DNA of 64,000 nt from Hyphomicrobiales bacterium (GTDB taxonomy: Bacteria; Pseudomonadota; Alphaproteobacteria; Rhizobiales; Aestuariivirgaceae). The position numbers and the translations under genes were made by a program. The notes beneath the pieces were generated by a model. The model saw nothing but the letters and a program-made list of their open reading frames with translations. It had not been told where the DNA came from and did not search any database. Below, piece by piece: positions 1 through 7,865 of this stretch; position 1 is the stretch's first letter, and every line of letters starts with the position of its first letter. Location: assembly GCA_016710435.1 (NCBI GenBank), contig JADJVV010000001.1, positions 2,626,501 through 2,690,500 of the forward strand, given 5' to 3'.

Positions 1-95
1 GCCATGAACAGGCCGGACTCGCGCCGCCCCTTCTTGTCGGAGAGGGAACGGACCAGCTTGATGGTTGGATTCTGGAGGGAGGAAATCGGCTGCAT
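1..95 (-). CDS. TrmH/SpoU-family RNA methyltransferase, N-terminal fragment (runs off the window)
   Basis: Reading the minus strand from the ATG at 93-95 gives an open frame of 31 complete codons that continues beyond base 1. The peptide begins MQPISSLQNPTIKLVRSL and continues with SDKKGRRESGLFM. This is the typical N-terminus of TrmH-type 2'-O-ribose RNA methyltransferases (a conserved 'NP-IK-v-sL-dkKgR---glF--EG' substrate-binding region that precedes the SPOUT domain). The catalytic SPOUT knot lies outside the window, so the substrate (23S rRNA or tRNA) cannot be told. It is divergent from the molybdopterin oxidoreductase, whose likely start is at 144, so the two share a promoter region of about 50 bases. 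Confidence 0.75.
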   Translation of the reverse strand, partial: MQPISSLQNPTIKLVRSLSDKKGRRESGLFM

Positions 96-143
96 GGCGT
101 GCTATTAGCAGGGCAGGAAACAAGCCGCCATGAGCAACCGCAG

Positions 144-2243
144 ATGAACATCCACGCCAAGCCGAACATCAAGACCGGAATTTCCGTTTGTCCGCATGAT
201 TGCCCGAGCGCCTGCGCGCTGGAGGTGGAAGTGCTGGACGAGAACACCATCGGCCGTGTGCGGGGCGCCAAGGAGAACAGCTACACCCTCGGCGTCGTCT
301 GCGAGAAGGTGGCGCGCTATTCCGAACGCATCCACCATCCCGAACGACTGCTGCATCCCTTGAAGCGCGTCGGCCCCAAGGGATCGGGTAGTTTCGCCCG
401 CATCACCTGGGACGAGGCGATGGACGAAATCGCCCGCCGCTTCCTGGCAATCGAATCCGATCACGGCAGCGAGGCGATCTGGCCCTATTGGTATGCGGGA
501 ACCATGGGCTTCGTCATGCGCGACGGCATCGAACGCCTGACGCACGTGAAGAACTATTCCCGCATGTATGGCACCTTCTGCATCGCGCTCAGCTGGCCGG
601 GCTTTGCCGCAGGCGTGGGCGCCATCCGCGGCGTTGATGCACGCGAGATGCAGAAGTCCGATCTCATTGTCGTGTGGGGCGGAAACCCAGTGAACACGCA
701 GGTGAACGTGATGACCCACGTCGGCATCGCCCGCAAGCAGCGCGGCGCCAGGCTGGCGGTGATCGACGTTTACGAAACCGGCACCATGAAGCAGGCCGAC
801 TACGGCTACATCCTCCGCCCCGGCACCGATGGCGCGCTGGCCTGCGCCGTGATGCATGTGCTGTTCCGCGACGGCCATGCGGACTGGGACTATCTCCGCC
901 GTTACACCGACGATCCCGAAGGCCTGCAGGCGCACCTGCACACCCGAACGCCCGCATGGGCCGCCGGCATCACGGGTCTGAGCGTGGAGAAGATCGAGGA
1001 GCTGGCGCACCTCATCGGCACGACCAAGCGCAGCTTCTTCCGCATCGGCTACGGCTTCTCCCGCTCGCGCAACGGCTCGGCCAACATGCACGCCGTCACC
1101 TCCATTCCAGCCGTCACCGGCGCATGGCAGCATGAGGGCGGCGGCGCACTCCATTCCAACAGCGGCATGTACAAGTGGAACAAATCGTTCCTCACCGCCA
1201 AGGCGGAGGCCAGGCCCGGCATCCGCACCATGGACCAGTGCCGCGTGGGCGAGGTGCTGTGCGGCAATCCGCAGGACCTGCAAGGCGGACCGCCGGTGAA
1301 GGCGATCTTCATCCAGAACACCAACCCGGTCTCCGTGGCGCCAGACCAGACGCGGGTGAAGCAGGGCTTCGCGCGCGACGACCTGTTCACGGTGGTGCAC
1401 GAGCAGTTCCTCACGGAAACCGCCCGCTACGCCGACATCGTGCTGCCCGCCACGATGTTCCTGGAACACGATGACATCTACCAGGGCGGCGGCCACAGCC
1501 ACATCATGTTCGGCCGCAAGCTGGTGAACGCACCGGGCGAATGCCGCAGCAATCACGAGGTGCTGGGCGATCTTGCCCGGCGCGTCGGCGCCCGCCACGA
1601 CGGCTTCGCCATGACGCCGCGCGAATTGATCGACCGGACCTTGAAGGATTCGGGCCGGCGCGGCTTTGACGATCTCGACGCCGAGAACTGGTTCGATGTG
1701 CAGACCGATTTCGAGACGTCGCACTTCCTCAAGGGCTTTGCCCACGCCGACGGCAAGTATCACTTCCGCGCCGACTGGAAGAAGGCCGCAAGCATCGTCT
1801 CAACCATGGGCGCGCTCGGGCCGTGGCACGACATGCCGGTTTTCCCGGACCATTGGGCGGTGACGGATCCTGTGTCCCCGGAGACACCGTTCCGCATGAC
1901 CACCAGCCCGGCCCGCACCTTCCTCAATTCCTCGTTCAACGAAACGCCAGGCTCCCGCAAGCGCGAGGGCGGACCCTCGTTGCAGATTCATCCGGACGAC
2001 CTCGCGAGCACTGGGGCAGGGGATGGCGACATGCTGCGCGTGGGCAACGCGCGTGGCGAGGTCATATTGCAGGCGCGCGCCAGCACTGGCCAGCAACGCG
2101 GCGTGCTGATCGCGGAAGGCATCTGGAAGAACGAGGATCACGAGTCGGGCTGCGGCATCAACAGCCTCACGGGTGCCGACCAGCCCGCGCCCGCCGGCGG
2201 CGGCGCCTTCCACGACATCGCCGTGTGGGTGAAGCGGAGATAG
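144..2243 (+). CDS. Molybdopterin-dependent oxidoreductase (Mo-bisMGD family, 4Fe-4S)
   Basis: A 699-residue protein of the DMSO reductase superfamily, whose members carry molybdenum bound by two MGD cofactors and usually reduce or oxidise small substrates such as S- or N-oxides or formate. The N-terminal Fe4S4 motif is visible as C16-x3-C20-x3-C24-x28-C53. The body contains the usual molybdopterin segments (DLIVVWGGNPVNTQ; QNTNPVSVAPDQ) and a C-terminal dinucleotide-binding domain. No Tat signal is seen, so it is probably cytoplasmic. I chose the ATG at 144 because the upstream GTG at 99 would add 15 poorly conserved residues. No electron-transfer subunit, maturation chaperone or membrane anchor is adjacent, so its partner is unknown. 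The substrate cannot be predicted from sequence alone. Confidence 0.88.
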   Translation: MNIHAKPNIKTGISVCPHDCPSACALEVEVLDENTIGRVRGAKENSYTLGVVCEKVARYSERIHHPERLLHPLKRVGPKGSGSFARITWDEAMDEIARRFLAIESDHGSEAIWPYWYAGTMGFVMRDGIERLTHVKNYSRMYGTFCIALSWPGFAAGVGAIRGVDAREMQKSDLIVVWGGNPVNTQVNVMTHVGIARKQRGARLAVIDVYETGTMKQADYGYILRPGTDGALACAVMHVLFRDGHADWDYLRRYTDDPEGLQAHLHTRTPAWAAGITGLSVEKIEELAHLIGTTKRSFFRIGYGFSRSRNGSANMHAVTSIPAVTGAWQHEGGGALHSNSGMYKWNKSFLTAKAEARPGIRTMDQCRVGEVLCGNPQDLQGGPPVKAIFIQNTNPVSVAPDQTRVKQGFARDDLFTVVHEQFLTETARYADIVLPATMFLEHDDIYQGGGHSHIMFGRKLVNAPGECRSNHEVLGDLARRVGARHDGFAMTPRELIDRTLKDSGRRGFDDLDAENWFDVQTDFETSHFLKGFAHADGKYHFRADWKKAASIVSTMGALGPWHDMPVFPDHWAVTDPVSPETPFRMTTSPARTFLNSSFNETPGSRKREGGPSLQIHPDDLASTGAGDGDMLRVGNARGEVILQARASTGQQRGVLIAEGIWKNEDHESGCGINSLTGADQPAPAGGGAFHDIAVWVKRR

Positions 2244-2547
2244 CGGGGTCATACGGGCCCTCATGATGCGCTTCTGGCGCGTCACCAGGAGTCTTTGCGG
2301 CGAATGCCCGATGAATCGAATCTGAACGCGGGCTTCAGCCCGCACTCATCCGTACCCTGATAAAACATCCCCAAGTTCATGATTTTGGCGCATTCCGGCC
2401 ATTTGGCTGGCCGAAATGCTCCGTATACGGTGGAATCAGGCGGCGGGACTTCGGCCGCGTTTACGGATTGTTAAGATGTACGGCGGCGCACAACTCCTTG
2501 AAAAGAATCATTTTCCGGTGAACCAGAATCGGTTCACACCTCGCCGC
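2244..2547. other. Intergenic region with hairpins and an 11-bp inverted repeat
   Basis: About 300 bases without a convincing gene. It contains a GC-rich hairpin at 2328-2343 (arms GCGGGC and GCCCGC, loop TTCA, no T-run), which may help end the oxidoreductase transcript. It also holds an inverted repeat with 11-base arms (10 of 11 matching) at 2391-2401 and 2408-2418, and a short palindrome CCGTATACGG at 2420-2429. The last two lie upstream of the small membrane protein and are possible regulator sites. Confidence 0.5.
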
Positions 2548-2679
2548 ATGTCGAACAGCTTCACGGAAGAGCTCGATCACAAGGAACGTGGCCGCCGCCG
2601 TGCCCGGCTGCTTCTGCTGCTCATGGCACTGGCGATTGCCGCAGCCACCCTTGCCCCCGTGGCCGTTCTCGCTGGCTAA
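2548..2679 (+). CDS. Possible small single-span membrane protein
   Basis: A 43-residue reading frame from the ATG at 2548. It has a charged N-terminal half (MSNSFTEELDHKERGRRRAR) followed by one hydrophobic stretch rich in Leu and Ala that could span the membrane, ending VAVLAG. The positive-inside charge distribution is what a real small membrane protein would show. The same frame is open from 2416, but those extra residues look random. The stop overlaps the end of the convergent nucleoside hydrolase by three bases. No function can be assigned, and the gene itself is uncertain. Confidence 0.42.
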   Translation: MSNSFTEELDHKERGRRRARLLLLLMALAIAAATLAPVAVLAG

Positions 2680-3617
2680 GCCAGCGTCTCGATCCGCTCC
2701 GACAACAGGTTGAAGAACCCGTCGGCATTGATGCCGCGGCAGACCGTGGCATTGGCCTTCCGGTCCGTCACCCGCCACCAGTCGATCACCGTCATACCCA
2801 TGGTGAGACTGCTCTCGCATTCCACCACGACATTCACATCCCGCGAGGTGAAAAGGCCGGGCTGCAACAGCCATGCGATCACGCAAGGGTCATGCAGCGG
2901 GCCACCATCGGTGCCGTATTTCTGTTCGTCGAAGCGCTCGAAGAACTCCAGCAGATCAGCGCAAGCGGGCCCCGACTTGTTCTTCATGGCGCGGAACCGC
3001 GCCACGCGCTTGGCCGTGGTGAGCGCCTGATGGGTGCAATCCAGCGGAATGAGCGTAAAGGGAATGTCGGACGAGAGGCAGATGCGCGCCGCATGTGGGT
3101 CCACGTAGATGTTGAACTCTGCCGCTGGCGTCACGTTGCCGCCTTCGAAGAAGCCGCCGCCCATGGCGACGATGCGCTTGATGCGGGAGGCGATGCGTGG
3201 CTCCTTCACCAGCGCCAGCGCCACGTTGGTCAGCGGCCCGAGCGTGCACAGTGTCACCGTGCCGGCAGGGCGCGTCATCAGCGTTTCGATGATGAAGTCC
3301 ACACCATGTTGCGGTTGCAGCGGCATGGCGGGCTCGGGCAGGACCGGGCCATCCAGCCCCGTGCGGCCATGCACATGTTCGGCGGTGACGAGGCTCTGCA
3401 CCATGGGCCGGATGGCGCCAGCGAACACCTTGGTCCCGGGCTTGCCTGAGAGCTCACAAATCTTGCGGGCGTTCTTTTCGGTGAGTGCCAGCGGCACGTT
3501 TCCGGCGACGGCGGTGATGCCGATGACATCGAGTTCCGGCGAGGCCAGCGCCAGCATGATGGCAAGTGCATCGTCCTGGCCGGGGTCCGTGTCGATGATG
3601 ATGGGAAGTTTCGGCAT
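2676..3617 (-). CDS. Nucleoside hydrolase (IU-NH family)
   Basis: A 313-residue enzyme that splits the N-glycosidic bond of ribonucleosides to release base and ribose for salvage. The hallmark calcium-binding motif DTDPGQDDA occupies residues 9-17. Further typical segments follow, such as GPLTNVALAL and a second acidic region with PLHDPCVIAWLL containing the conserved active-site His-Asp. The length is typical of the family and there is no signal peptide, so it is cytoplasmic. It is divergent from a WYL-type regulator (start 3747) with a palindromic operator between them, which suggests this gene is a target of that regulator. Base preference (inosine/uridine or pyrimidine) cannot be read from the sequence. 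Confidence 0.93.
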   Translation of the reverse strand: MPKLPIIIDTDPGQDDALAIMLALASPELDVIGITAVAGNVPLALTEKNARKICELSGKPGTKVFAGAIRPMVQSLVTAEHVHGRTGLDGPVLPEPAMPLQPQHGVDFIIETLMTRPAGTVTLCTLGPLTNVALALVKEPRIASRIKRIVAMGGGFFEGGNVTPAAEFNIYVDPHAARICLSSDIPFTLIPLDCTHQALTTAKRVARFRAMKNKSGPACADLLEFFERFDEQKYGTDGGPLHDPCVIAWLLQPGLFTSRDVNVVVECESSLTMGMTVIDWWRVTDRKANATVCRGINADGFFNLLSERIETLA

Positions 3618-3693
3618 GCTGTCCTCGATCTGTGTTTGCAGCCTTGTAGCCGCCGGGCAAGCCGCGGCATAGGGCCAGATGGAAATCCGCCTT

Positions 3694-3727
3694 TGCTGAC
3701 AGCTGCTGACAACATGCTGTCAGCAGC
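3694..3727. promoter_or_regulatory. Palindromic operator between nucleoside hydrolase and WYL regulator
   Basis: Half-site TGCTGACA occurs at 3694-3701 and again at 3704-3711 (same strand, 10 bases apart, one helical turn). It occurs inverted as TGTCAGCA at 3718-3725. The central element is a perfect 10-bp inverted repeat, GCTGCTGACA (3702-3711) and TGTCAGCAGC (3718-3727), with a 6-base spacer. It sits 20 bases before the regulator start in a 129-base divergent spacer, so autoregulation plus control of the hydrolase is likely. Confidence 0.7.
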
Positions 3728-3746
3728 GCTAGGCTATGGGCCAGCC

Positions 3747-4436
3747 ATGAGACGCGCTGACCGATTGCTCCGCATCATCCAGATTCTCCGCCGGCACCGC
3801 CGCCCGGTGCGGGGGCAAAGCATGTCCGAGGAACTGGAGGTCTCGCTCCGTACCCTTTATCGCGACATTGCCGACCTGGTGGCGGATGGCGTTCCCATCC
3901 GTGGCGAGGCCGGCATCGGCTATGTGCTGGGCCAGGGTTACGACCTGCCGCCGCTCATGTTCACCACCGACGAGGTGGAAGCGGTAATGCTGGGCCTGCG
4001 CTGGGTGATGCGGCGCGGCGACCCTGACCTGGTGCGCGCCGCGCAGGACGCCGTCGCCAAGGTTGCCACGGTCCTGCCGGAGGAATTGCGTCCGGTCTTT
4101 TCCGATGCCTCTCTCATCGTGCCACCCTCGTGGCGCATGATCGAGGACACGGTCGACGTGGCCCCGTTGCGCCGCGCCATTCGCGAGCAGCGCAAGGTGC
4201 GGATCAGTTACAGCAACGAGTCCGGCATCGCCAGCGAACGGGTGATCTGGCCCTTCGCCATCTCCTATTTCGATGCACAGCGCCTGATTGTGAGCTGGTG
4301 CGAATTGCGCGGCGCCTTCCGCACTTTCCGCACCGATCGCATGGTGGAAGCTGAAGTCCTCGCCGACAAATACCGCGAGCGGCGCGCCGTGCTGCTGAAG
4401 CGCTGGTCGGAAGAGCAGGGCGTCTCAGCCGAGTGA
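3747..4436 (+). CDS. YafY-type transcriptional regulator (HTH-11 plus WYL domain)
   Basis: A 229-residue DNA-binding regulator. Residues 1-60 form the winged helix-turn-helix of the HTH_11/DeoR-like type (RRADRLLRIIQILRR then SLRTLYRDIADL). The C-terminal half is a WYL domain (VIWPFAISYFDAQRLIVSWCE), which in this family senses small ligands or nucleic-acid fragments. I chose the ATG at 3747 because the helix-turn-helix begins there; the frame is open upstream but would cover the operator. Its divergent neighbour is a nucleoside hydrolase and a three-half-site operator lies between, so it is likely an autoregulated local repressor or activator of nucleoside salvage. The last 12 bases overlap the end of convergent purN. 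Confidence 0.88.
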   Translation: MRRADRLLRIIQILRRHRRPVRGQSMSEELEVSLRTLYRDIADLVADGVPIRGEAGIGYVLGQGYDLPPLMFTTDEVEAVMLGLRWVMRRGDPDLVRAAQDAVAKVATVLPEELRPVFSDASLIVPPSWRMIEDTVDVAPLRRAIREQRKVRISYSNESGIASERVIWPFAISYFDAQRLIVSWCELRGAFRTFRTDRMVEAEVLADKYRERRAVLLKRWSEEQGVSAE

Positions 4437-5003
4437 GCGCGCCAATTGCGCCAGCGCCTTCACGTAGAGCGGATGCTCCACGGCAAGTACGCGCGCAGCG
4501 AGAGAGTCCGCCGTGTCGCCGGGAAGCACGGGCACCTTCGCCTGTGCCACGATGGGGCCGCCATCAAGTTCCGCCGTGACAAGATGAACGGTGGCACCGT
4601 GCTCCGTCGCGCCGTCGGCAAGGGCGCGCTCATGGGTGTGCAGGCCCTTGTATGCGGGAAGCAGCGAGGGATGGATGTTGAGAATGCGCCCCTCCCAATC
4701 ATGGATGAAAGCGGGCGTGAGAATGCGCATGAAACCGGCACAGCAGATGATGTCCAGGTCCTGCGACGTGAGATGGGCACTCAGCGCCGCGTCATAGGCC
4801 TCGCGGCTGGGGTAGTCCCGGTGGTTCACGACGTGGGTGGAAATGCCCTGTGATTGCGCGAAGCCGAGGCCCGGTGCATCGGCGATATTGGAAACCACAT
4901 GAACGATCTCCGCCGGATAATCCGGCGCGCGCGCCGCTTCCACCAGCGCCTTCATGTTGGACCCGCGCCCGGAGATGAGGACGCCGGTGCGCTTGCGTCT
5001 CAT
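4425..5003 (-). CDS. purN: Phosphoribosylglycinamide formyltransferase 1
   Basis: A 192-residue GAR transformylase that transfers a formyl group from 10-formyl-THF to GAR in purine biosynthesis. The N-terminus MRRKRTGVLISGRGSNM carries the GRGSN phosphate-binding loop. The catalytic region shows the conserved HPSLLPAYKG segment and GATVHLVTAELDGGP with the active-site His and Asp. The start at 5003 overlaps the purM stop as ATGA, so translation is coupled to purM. The frame is open further upstream, but that part lies inside purM and is not PurN-like. The 3' end overlaps the convergent WYL regulator by 12 bases. Confidence 0.96.
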   Translation of the reverse strand: MRRKRTGVLISGRGSNMKALVEAARAPDYPAEIVHVVSNIADAPGLGFAQSQGISTHVVNHRDYPSREAYDAALSAHLTSQDLDIICCAGFMRILTPAFIHDWEGRILNIHPSLLPAYKGLHTHERALADGATEHGATVHLVTAELDGGPIVAQAKVPVLPGDTADSLAARVLAVEHPLYVKALAQLARSLG

Positions 5004-6091
5004 GCGCCGAGGGTACCGGAATAGGAGACTTGCTCTTCCTTGCCCTTGCGGCTGCGGATGGTGCCGAGTGGCACCACCGTTTCGCCAGCCCGCTTCAATT
5101 GCGTTGTTACAGCCTTTGCGTCTTTCGCCGCAACGACGACAATCATGCCGACGCCGCAATTGAAGGTGCGCAGCATCTCGCGCTCCGCCACGCCGCCCGT
5201 TTCCGCCAGCCAGCGGAAGACGGAAGGATAGGGCACCGCCGAGAGATCAATGGCCGCCACCGTGTTCTTCGGCAGCACGCGGGGAATGTTCTCGGTGAAG
5301 CCACCGCCGGTGATGTGGGCCAGCGCCTTGATCGCCGTGCCCTTCTTCAACACCTTGAGGAGCGCCTTCACATAGATGCGCGTGGGCGTGAGCAACGCCC
5401 CGGCCAGCGTGGCATTGGCGAAGGGAGCCTTGCTCGTCAGCGCAAGCCCGCTCTGCTCCACGATGCGGCGGATGAGGGAATAGCCATTGGAGTGCGGCCC
5501 GCTGGATGCAAGGCCGAGGATAACGTCGCCCGCCTTCACGGTTGCGGCGGGAAGGATTTTCTTGCGTTCCACCGCACCCACGGCAAAGCCAGCGAGGTCA
5601 TAGTCGCCGCCGTGATACATGCCGGGCATCTCGGCGGTTTCTCCGCCGATCAACGCGCAGCCCGCTTGCCTGCAACCGTCGGCAATCCCCGCGATCACCT
5701 CGCGCGCCGCCGCCACGTCGAGCTTGCCCGTGGCATAGTAGTCGAGAAAGAACAGCGGCTCCGCGCCCTGCACCACGAGGTCGTTCACCGACATGGCGAC
5801 GAGGTCGATGCCCACGCCGCGGTGAATGCCGGAATCGATCGCAAGTTTCAGCTTGGTGCCCACGCCGTCATTGGCTGCTACCAGCACGGGGTCGCGGTAG
5901 CCGCAGGCCTTGAGGTCGAACAATCCGCCGAAGCCGCCCAGTGCCGCGTTGGCACCCTTGCGCCGCGTGGACTTCGCGAGTGGCTTGATGGCACTCACCA
6001 GGTCGTTGCCGGCGGTGATATCCACACCCGCATCGGCATAGGTCAAACCATTGGTTTTTGCCTTTGGAAACGCTTGTTTGCTGCCGCTCAT
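5000..6091 (-). CDS. purM: Phosphoribosylformylglycinamidine cyclo-ligase (AIR synthetase)
   Basis: A 363-residue enzyme that closes the imidazole ring of AIR with ATP during purine synthesis. Clear signatures include the N-terminal TYADAGVDITAGNDLV, the internal VAANDGVGTKLKLA and NDLVVQGAEPLFFLDYYATG, and the family motif GLASSGPHSNGYSLIRR. The start at 6091 (MSGSKQAFPK) is set by homology. A much longer frame extends to 7255, but that portion is antisense to the DUF2066 gene. It is first in a two-gene purM-purN operon, joined by a 4-base ATGA overlap, and divergent from the DUF2066 gene across about 93 bases that must hold both promoters. Confidence 0.96.
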   Translation of the reverse strand: MSGSKQAFPKAKTNGLTYADAGVDITAGNDLVSAIKPLAKSTRRKGANAALGGFGGLFDLKACGYRDPVLVAANDGVGTKLKLAIDSGIHRGVGIDLVAMSVNDLVVQGAEPLFFLDYYATGKLDVAAAREVIAGIADGCRQAGCALIGGETAEMPGMYHGGDYDLAGFAVGAVERKKILPAATVKAGDVILGLASSGPHSNGYSLIRRIVEQSGLALTSKAPFANATLAGALLTPTRIYVKALLKVLKKGTAIKALAHITGGGFTENIPRVLPKNTVAAIDLSAVPYPSVFRWLAETGGVAEREMLRTFNCGVGMIVVVAAKDAKAVTTQLKRAGETVVPLGTIRSRKGKEEQVSYSGTLGA

Positions 6092-6184
6092 GCCGCTAGT
6101 TTGCCCCAATTCTTGTGCTTGGTGATTTGCCAAGGAAATTGACGGGGCCAAATAGCCCGAAATGACCGGGCGAATAAAGCCCGA

Positions 6185-7297
6185 ATGGACGATATGGGGA
6201 CAACTCTCAAACGACCGGTTCTGCTGCTCCTCGCAGGGCTGCTCTGGCTTCTCGCTCAACTGCCTGCCCAGGCCGCGGGGCCTGTGGAGACCAGCATTTT
6301 TGCCGTGCAGGGCGTTGCCGTCGACGTGACCGACACCGATGCCGCCACCGCCAAGAACAAGGCGCTCGTGGAGGTGCAGGTGAAGGCATTCCGCACCCTG
6401 GCCGAACGCCTGGGCAATGCTGAAATCGTGGCCGAGGTCGAAGGCATGGAGACGAAATCCATCCTCCCATACCTGCGCTCCTTGTCGATCGAGGAGGAAA
6501 GCATCAGCCCCGGCCGCTACCAGGGCAAGCTGACGGTCCGTTTCCTGCCGGAGAAGATCAAGGCCTTCTATTCGAACCACGGCATCCGCGTGTCGTCGCA
6601 GCAGGGACCGGCCTTCCTTGTGCTGCCCATGTGGAAATCCGCCAACGGCCCGCAACTGTGGGAGGACAATCCCTGGCGTCAGGCGTGGATCAACCTGCGC
6701 GCCGAACAATCCCAGGTTCCGATCATTGTGCCTCTGGGCGATCTGGATGACAGCGAGATCATGTCGGCGCAGGATGTGCTTTCCGGCGACGAGGTGAAGC
6801 TTGAAGCCATGCGCCGCCGCTATGACGTGAAGGCCGTGCTGATTGCCTTCGCCGAGCCCACCGACGACGGTGGCATCAAGGCCACGATGAACGGCAACAC
6901 GCCCCTCGGCAAGATCACCTTCGACAAGGTCTATCGCGCCGACAGCGGCGACCTGCGCGAATCCGCGGAGCTTGCCACGAAGCGCTTCCATCAGGTGATG
7001 ATCGAGAAATTCCGCTCGGATTCCAGCCGTCAGGCATCGGGGGACGGCGTTGCTGCCCGCCGCCAGTCGTTGCAGGTGGCCGTGCCCTTCGGCGGCCCTT
7101 CGGAGTGGAATCGCCTGCGCTCGCAGATCCTGTCCACACCTGGTGTCGTCGGTTTGGACGTGGCATCGCTCGGTGGCGATGGTGCTGTCGTCAAGTTGAC
7201 CGTGATGGGCGACATGGACTCGATTGAAGGCCGTTTCCGCACCAGTGGCCTGCAACTCTTCCGGAGTGGGGAGTCATGGGTCATCCAGCCGCTGTGA
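6185..7297 (+). CDS. DUF2066 domain-containing secreted protein
   Basis: A 370-residue protein with an N-terminal hydrophobic signal (PVLLLLAGLLWLLAQLPAQA, followed by AGPVE), so probably periplasmic or membrane-anchored. The rest matches the DUF2066 family, with an early conserved segment (VEVQVKAFRTLAERLG), a central IVPLGDLDD region and a C-terminal part that looks like two small alpha/beta repeats. DUF2066 proteins of Alphaproteobacteria are typically found beside purM, a CDP-alcohol phosphatidyltransferase and hda, exactly as here, but no biochemical role is known to me. An alternative start is the ATG at 6194. It begins a plus-strand operon that runs through hda. Confidence 0.82.
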   Translation: MDDMGTTLKRPVLLLLAGLLWLLAQLPAQAAGPVETSIFAVQGVAVDVTDTDAATAKNKALVEVQVKAFRTLAERLGNAEIVAEVEGMETKSILPYLRSLSIEEESISPGRYQGKLTVRFLPEKIKAFYSNHGIRVSSQQGPAFLVLPMWKSANGPQLWEDNPWRQAWINLRAEQSQVPIIVPLGDLDDSEIMSAQDVLSGDEVKLEAMRRRYDVKAVLIAFAEPTDDGGIKATMNGNTPLGKITFDKVYRADSGDLRESAELATKRFHQVMIEKFRSDSSRQASGDGVAARRQSLQVAVPFGGPSEWNRLRSQILSTPGVVGLDVASLGGDGAVVKLTVMGDMDSIEGRFRTSGLQLFRSGESWVIQPL

Positions 7298-7307
7298 GGC
7301 CACGGCC

Positions 7308-7865
7308 ATGCCCGTAAGCCTCCCCAACCTCATCACCATCGCCCGCATCCTGTTGGTGCCGGTGACGGTGTGGCTCATCATCAACCATCAATACCTGCTG
7401 GCGCTGCTGGCCTTTCTCGCGGCCGGAATCAGTGATGCGATCGATGGCTTCATCGCCCGCCGCTTCAACCTCATCTCCGAACTCGGTGGATATCTCGATC
7501 CGATTGCGGACAAGGCGCTGCTGGTTTCGATCTACGTCTCGCTCGCCATTCTTGAAGTGCTGCCCACCTGGCTCGCCATCATCGTGGTGACGCGCGACGT
7601 GCTGATCGTCGGTGCCGTGTTGCTCGCATTGCTCATGGGCCGTCCGCTGGAGATGAAGCCGCTTCAGATCAGCAAGCTCAACACCGTGGCGCAGATCGTC
7701 TTCGCGGGTGCCGTACTGCTCGCCCTCTCATTCGACTTGCATCTGGATTCGCTCTTGATGGCGGGCGCATTCCTGGTGGCGGCGCTGACTCTTGCCTCGG
7801 GCGCTTTCTACATGCGCAACTGGGTGCGCCACATGAGCGCGCCCCGGAGCAAGGAGCAGCCATGA
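7308..7865 (+). CDS. CDP-alcohol phosphatidyltransferase family membrane protein (PgsA-like)
   Basis: A 185-residue integral membrane enzyme of the class that moves a phosphatidyl group from CDP-diacylglycerol to an alcohol. The complete catalytic signature D-x2-DG-x2-AR-x8-G-x3-D-x3-D is present at D43, D46, G47, A50, R51, G60, D64 and D68. Several hydrophobic helices surround it. Length and N-terminus (SLPNLITIARILLVP) are like phosphatidylglycerophosphate synthase, the most probable activity, but cardiolipin or other synthases of the family look the same. The start ATG at 7308 follows the DUF2066 stop by 10 bases, and its stop overlaps the next gene as ATGA, so the genes are co-translated. 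Confidence 0.9.
   Translation: MPVSLPNLITIARILLVPVTVWLIINHQYLLALLAFLAAGISDAIDGFIARRFNLISELGGYLDPIADKALLVSIYVSLAILEVLPTWLAIIVVTRDVLIVGAVLLALLMGRPLEMKPLQISKLNTVAQIVFAGAVLLALSFDLHLDSLLMAGAFLVAALTLASGAFYMRNWVRHMSAPRSKEQP

Noticed and set aside
105..1763. Long minus-strand open frame opposite the molybdopterin oxidoreductase
   Set aside because: Amino acid composition is unlike a real protein (dominated by His, Ala, Gly, Arg), no domain is recognisable, and the frame is explained by high GC at third codon positions of the plus-strand gene.
2328..2343. GC-rich hairpin after the oxidoreductase as a definite intrinsic terminator
   Set aside because: No T-run follows, so it was described only as part of the intergenic region.
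5030..6142. Plus-strand frame opposite purM
   Set aside because: Antisense to a highly conserved essential gene; the translated sequence is Arg/His/Ala-rich with no domain.
5000..7255. A 751-codon frame that seems to fuse purM to an extra N-terminal region
   Set aside because: The upstream part is antisense to the DUF2066 gene and lacks PurM similarity; the purM start at 6091 matches the family.
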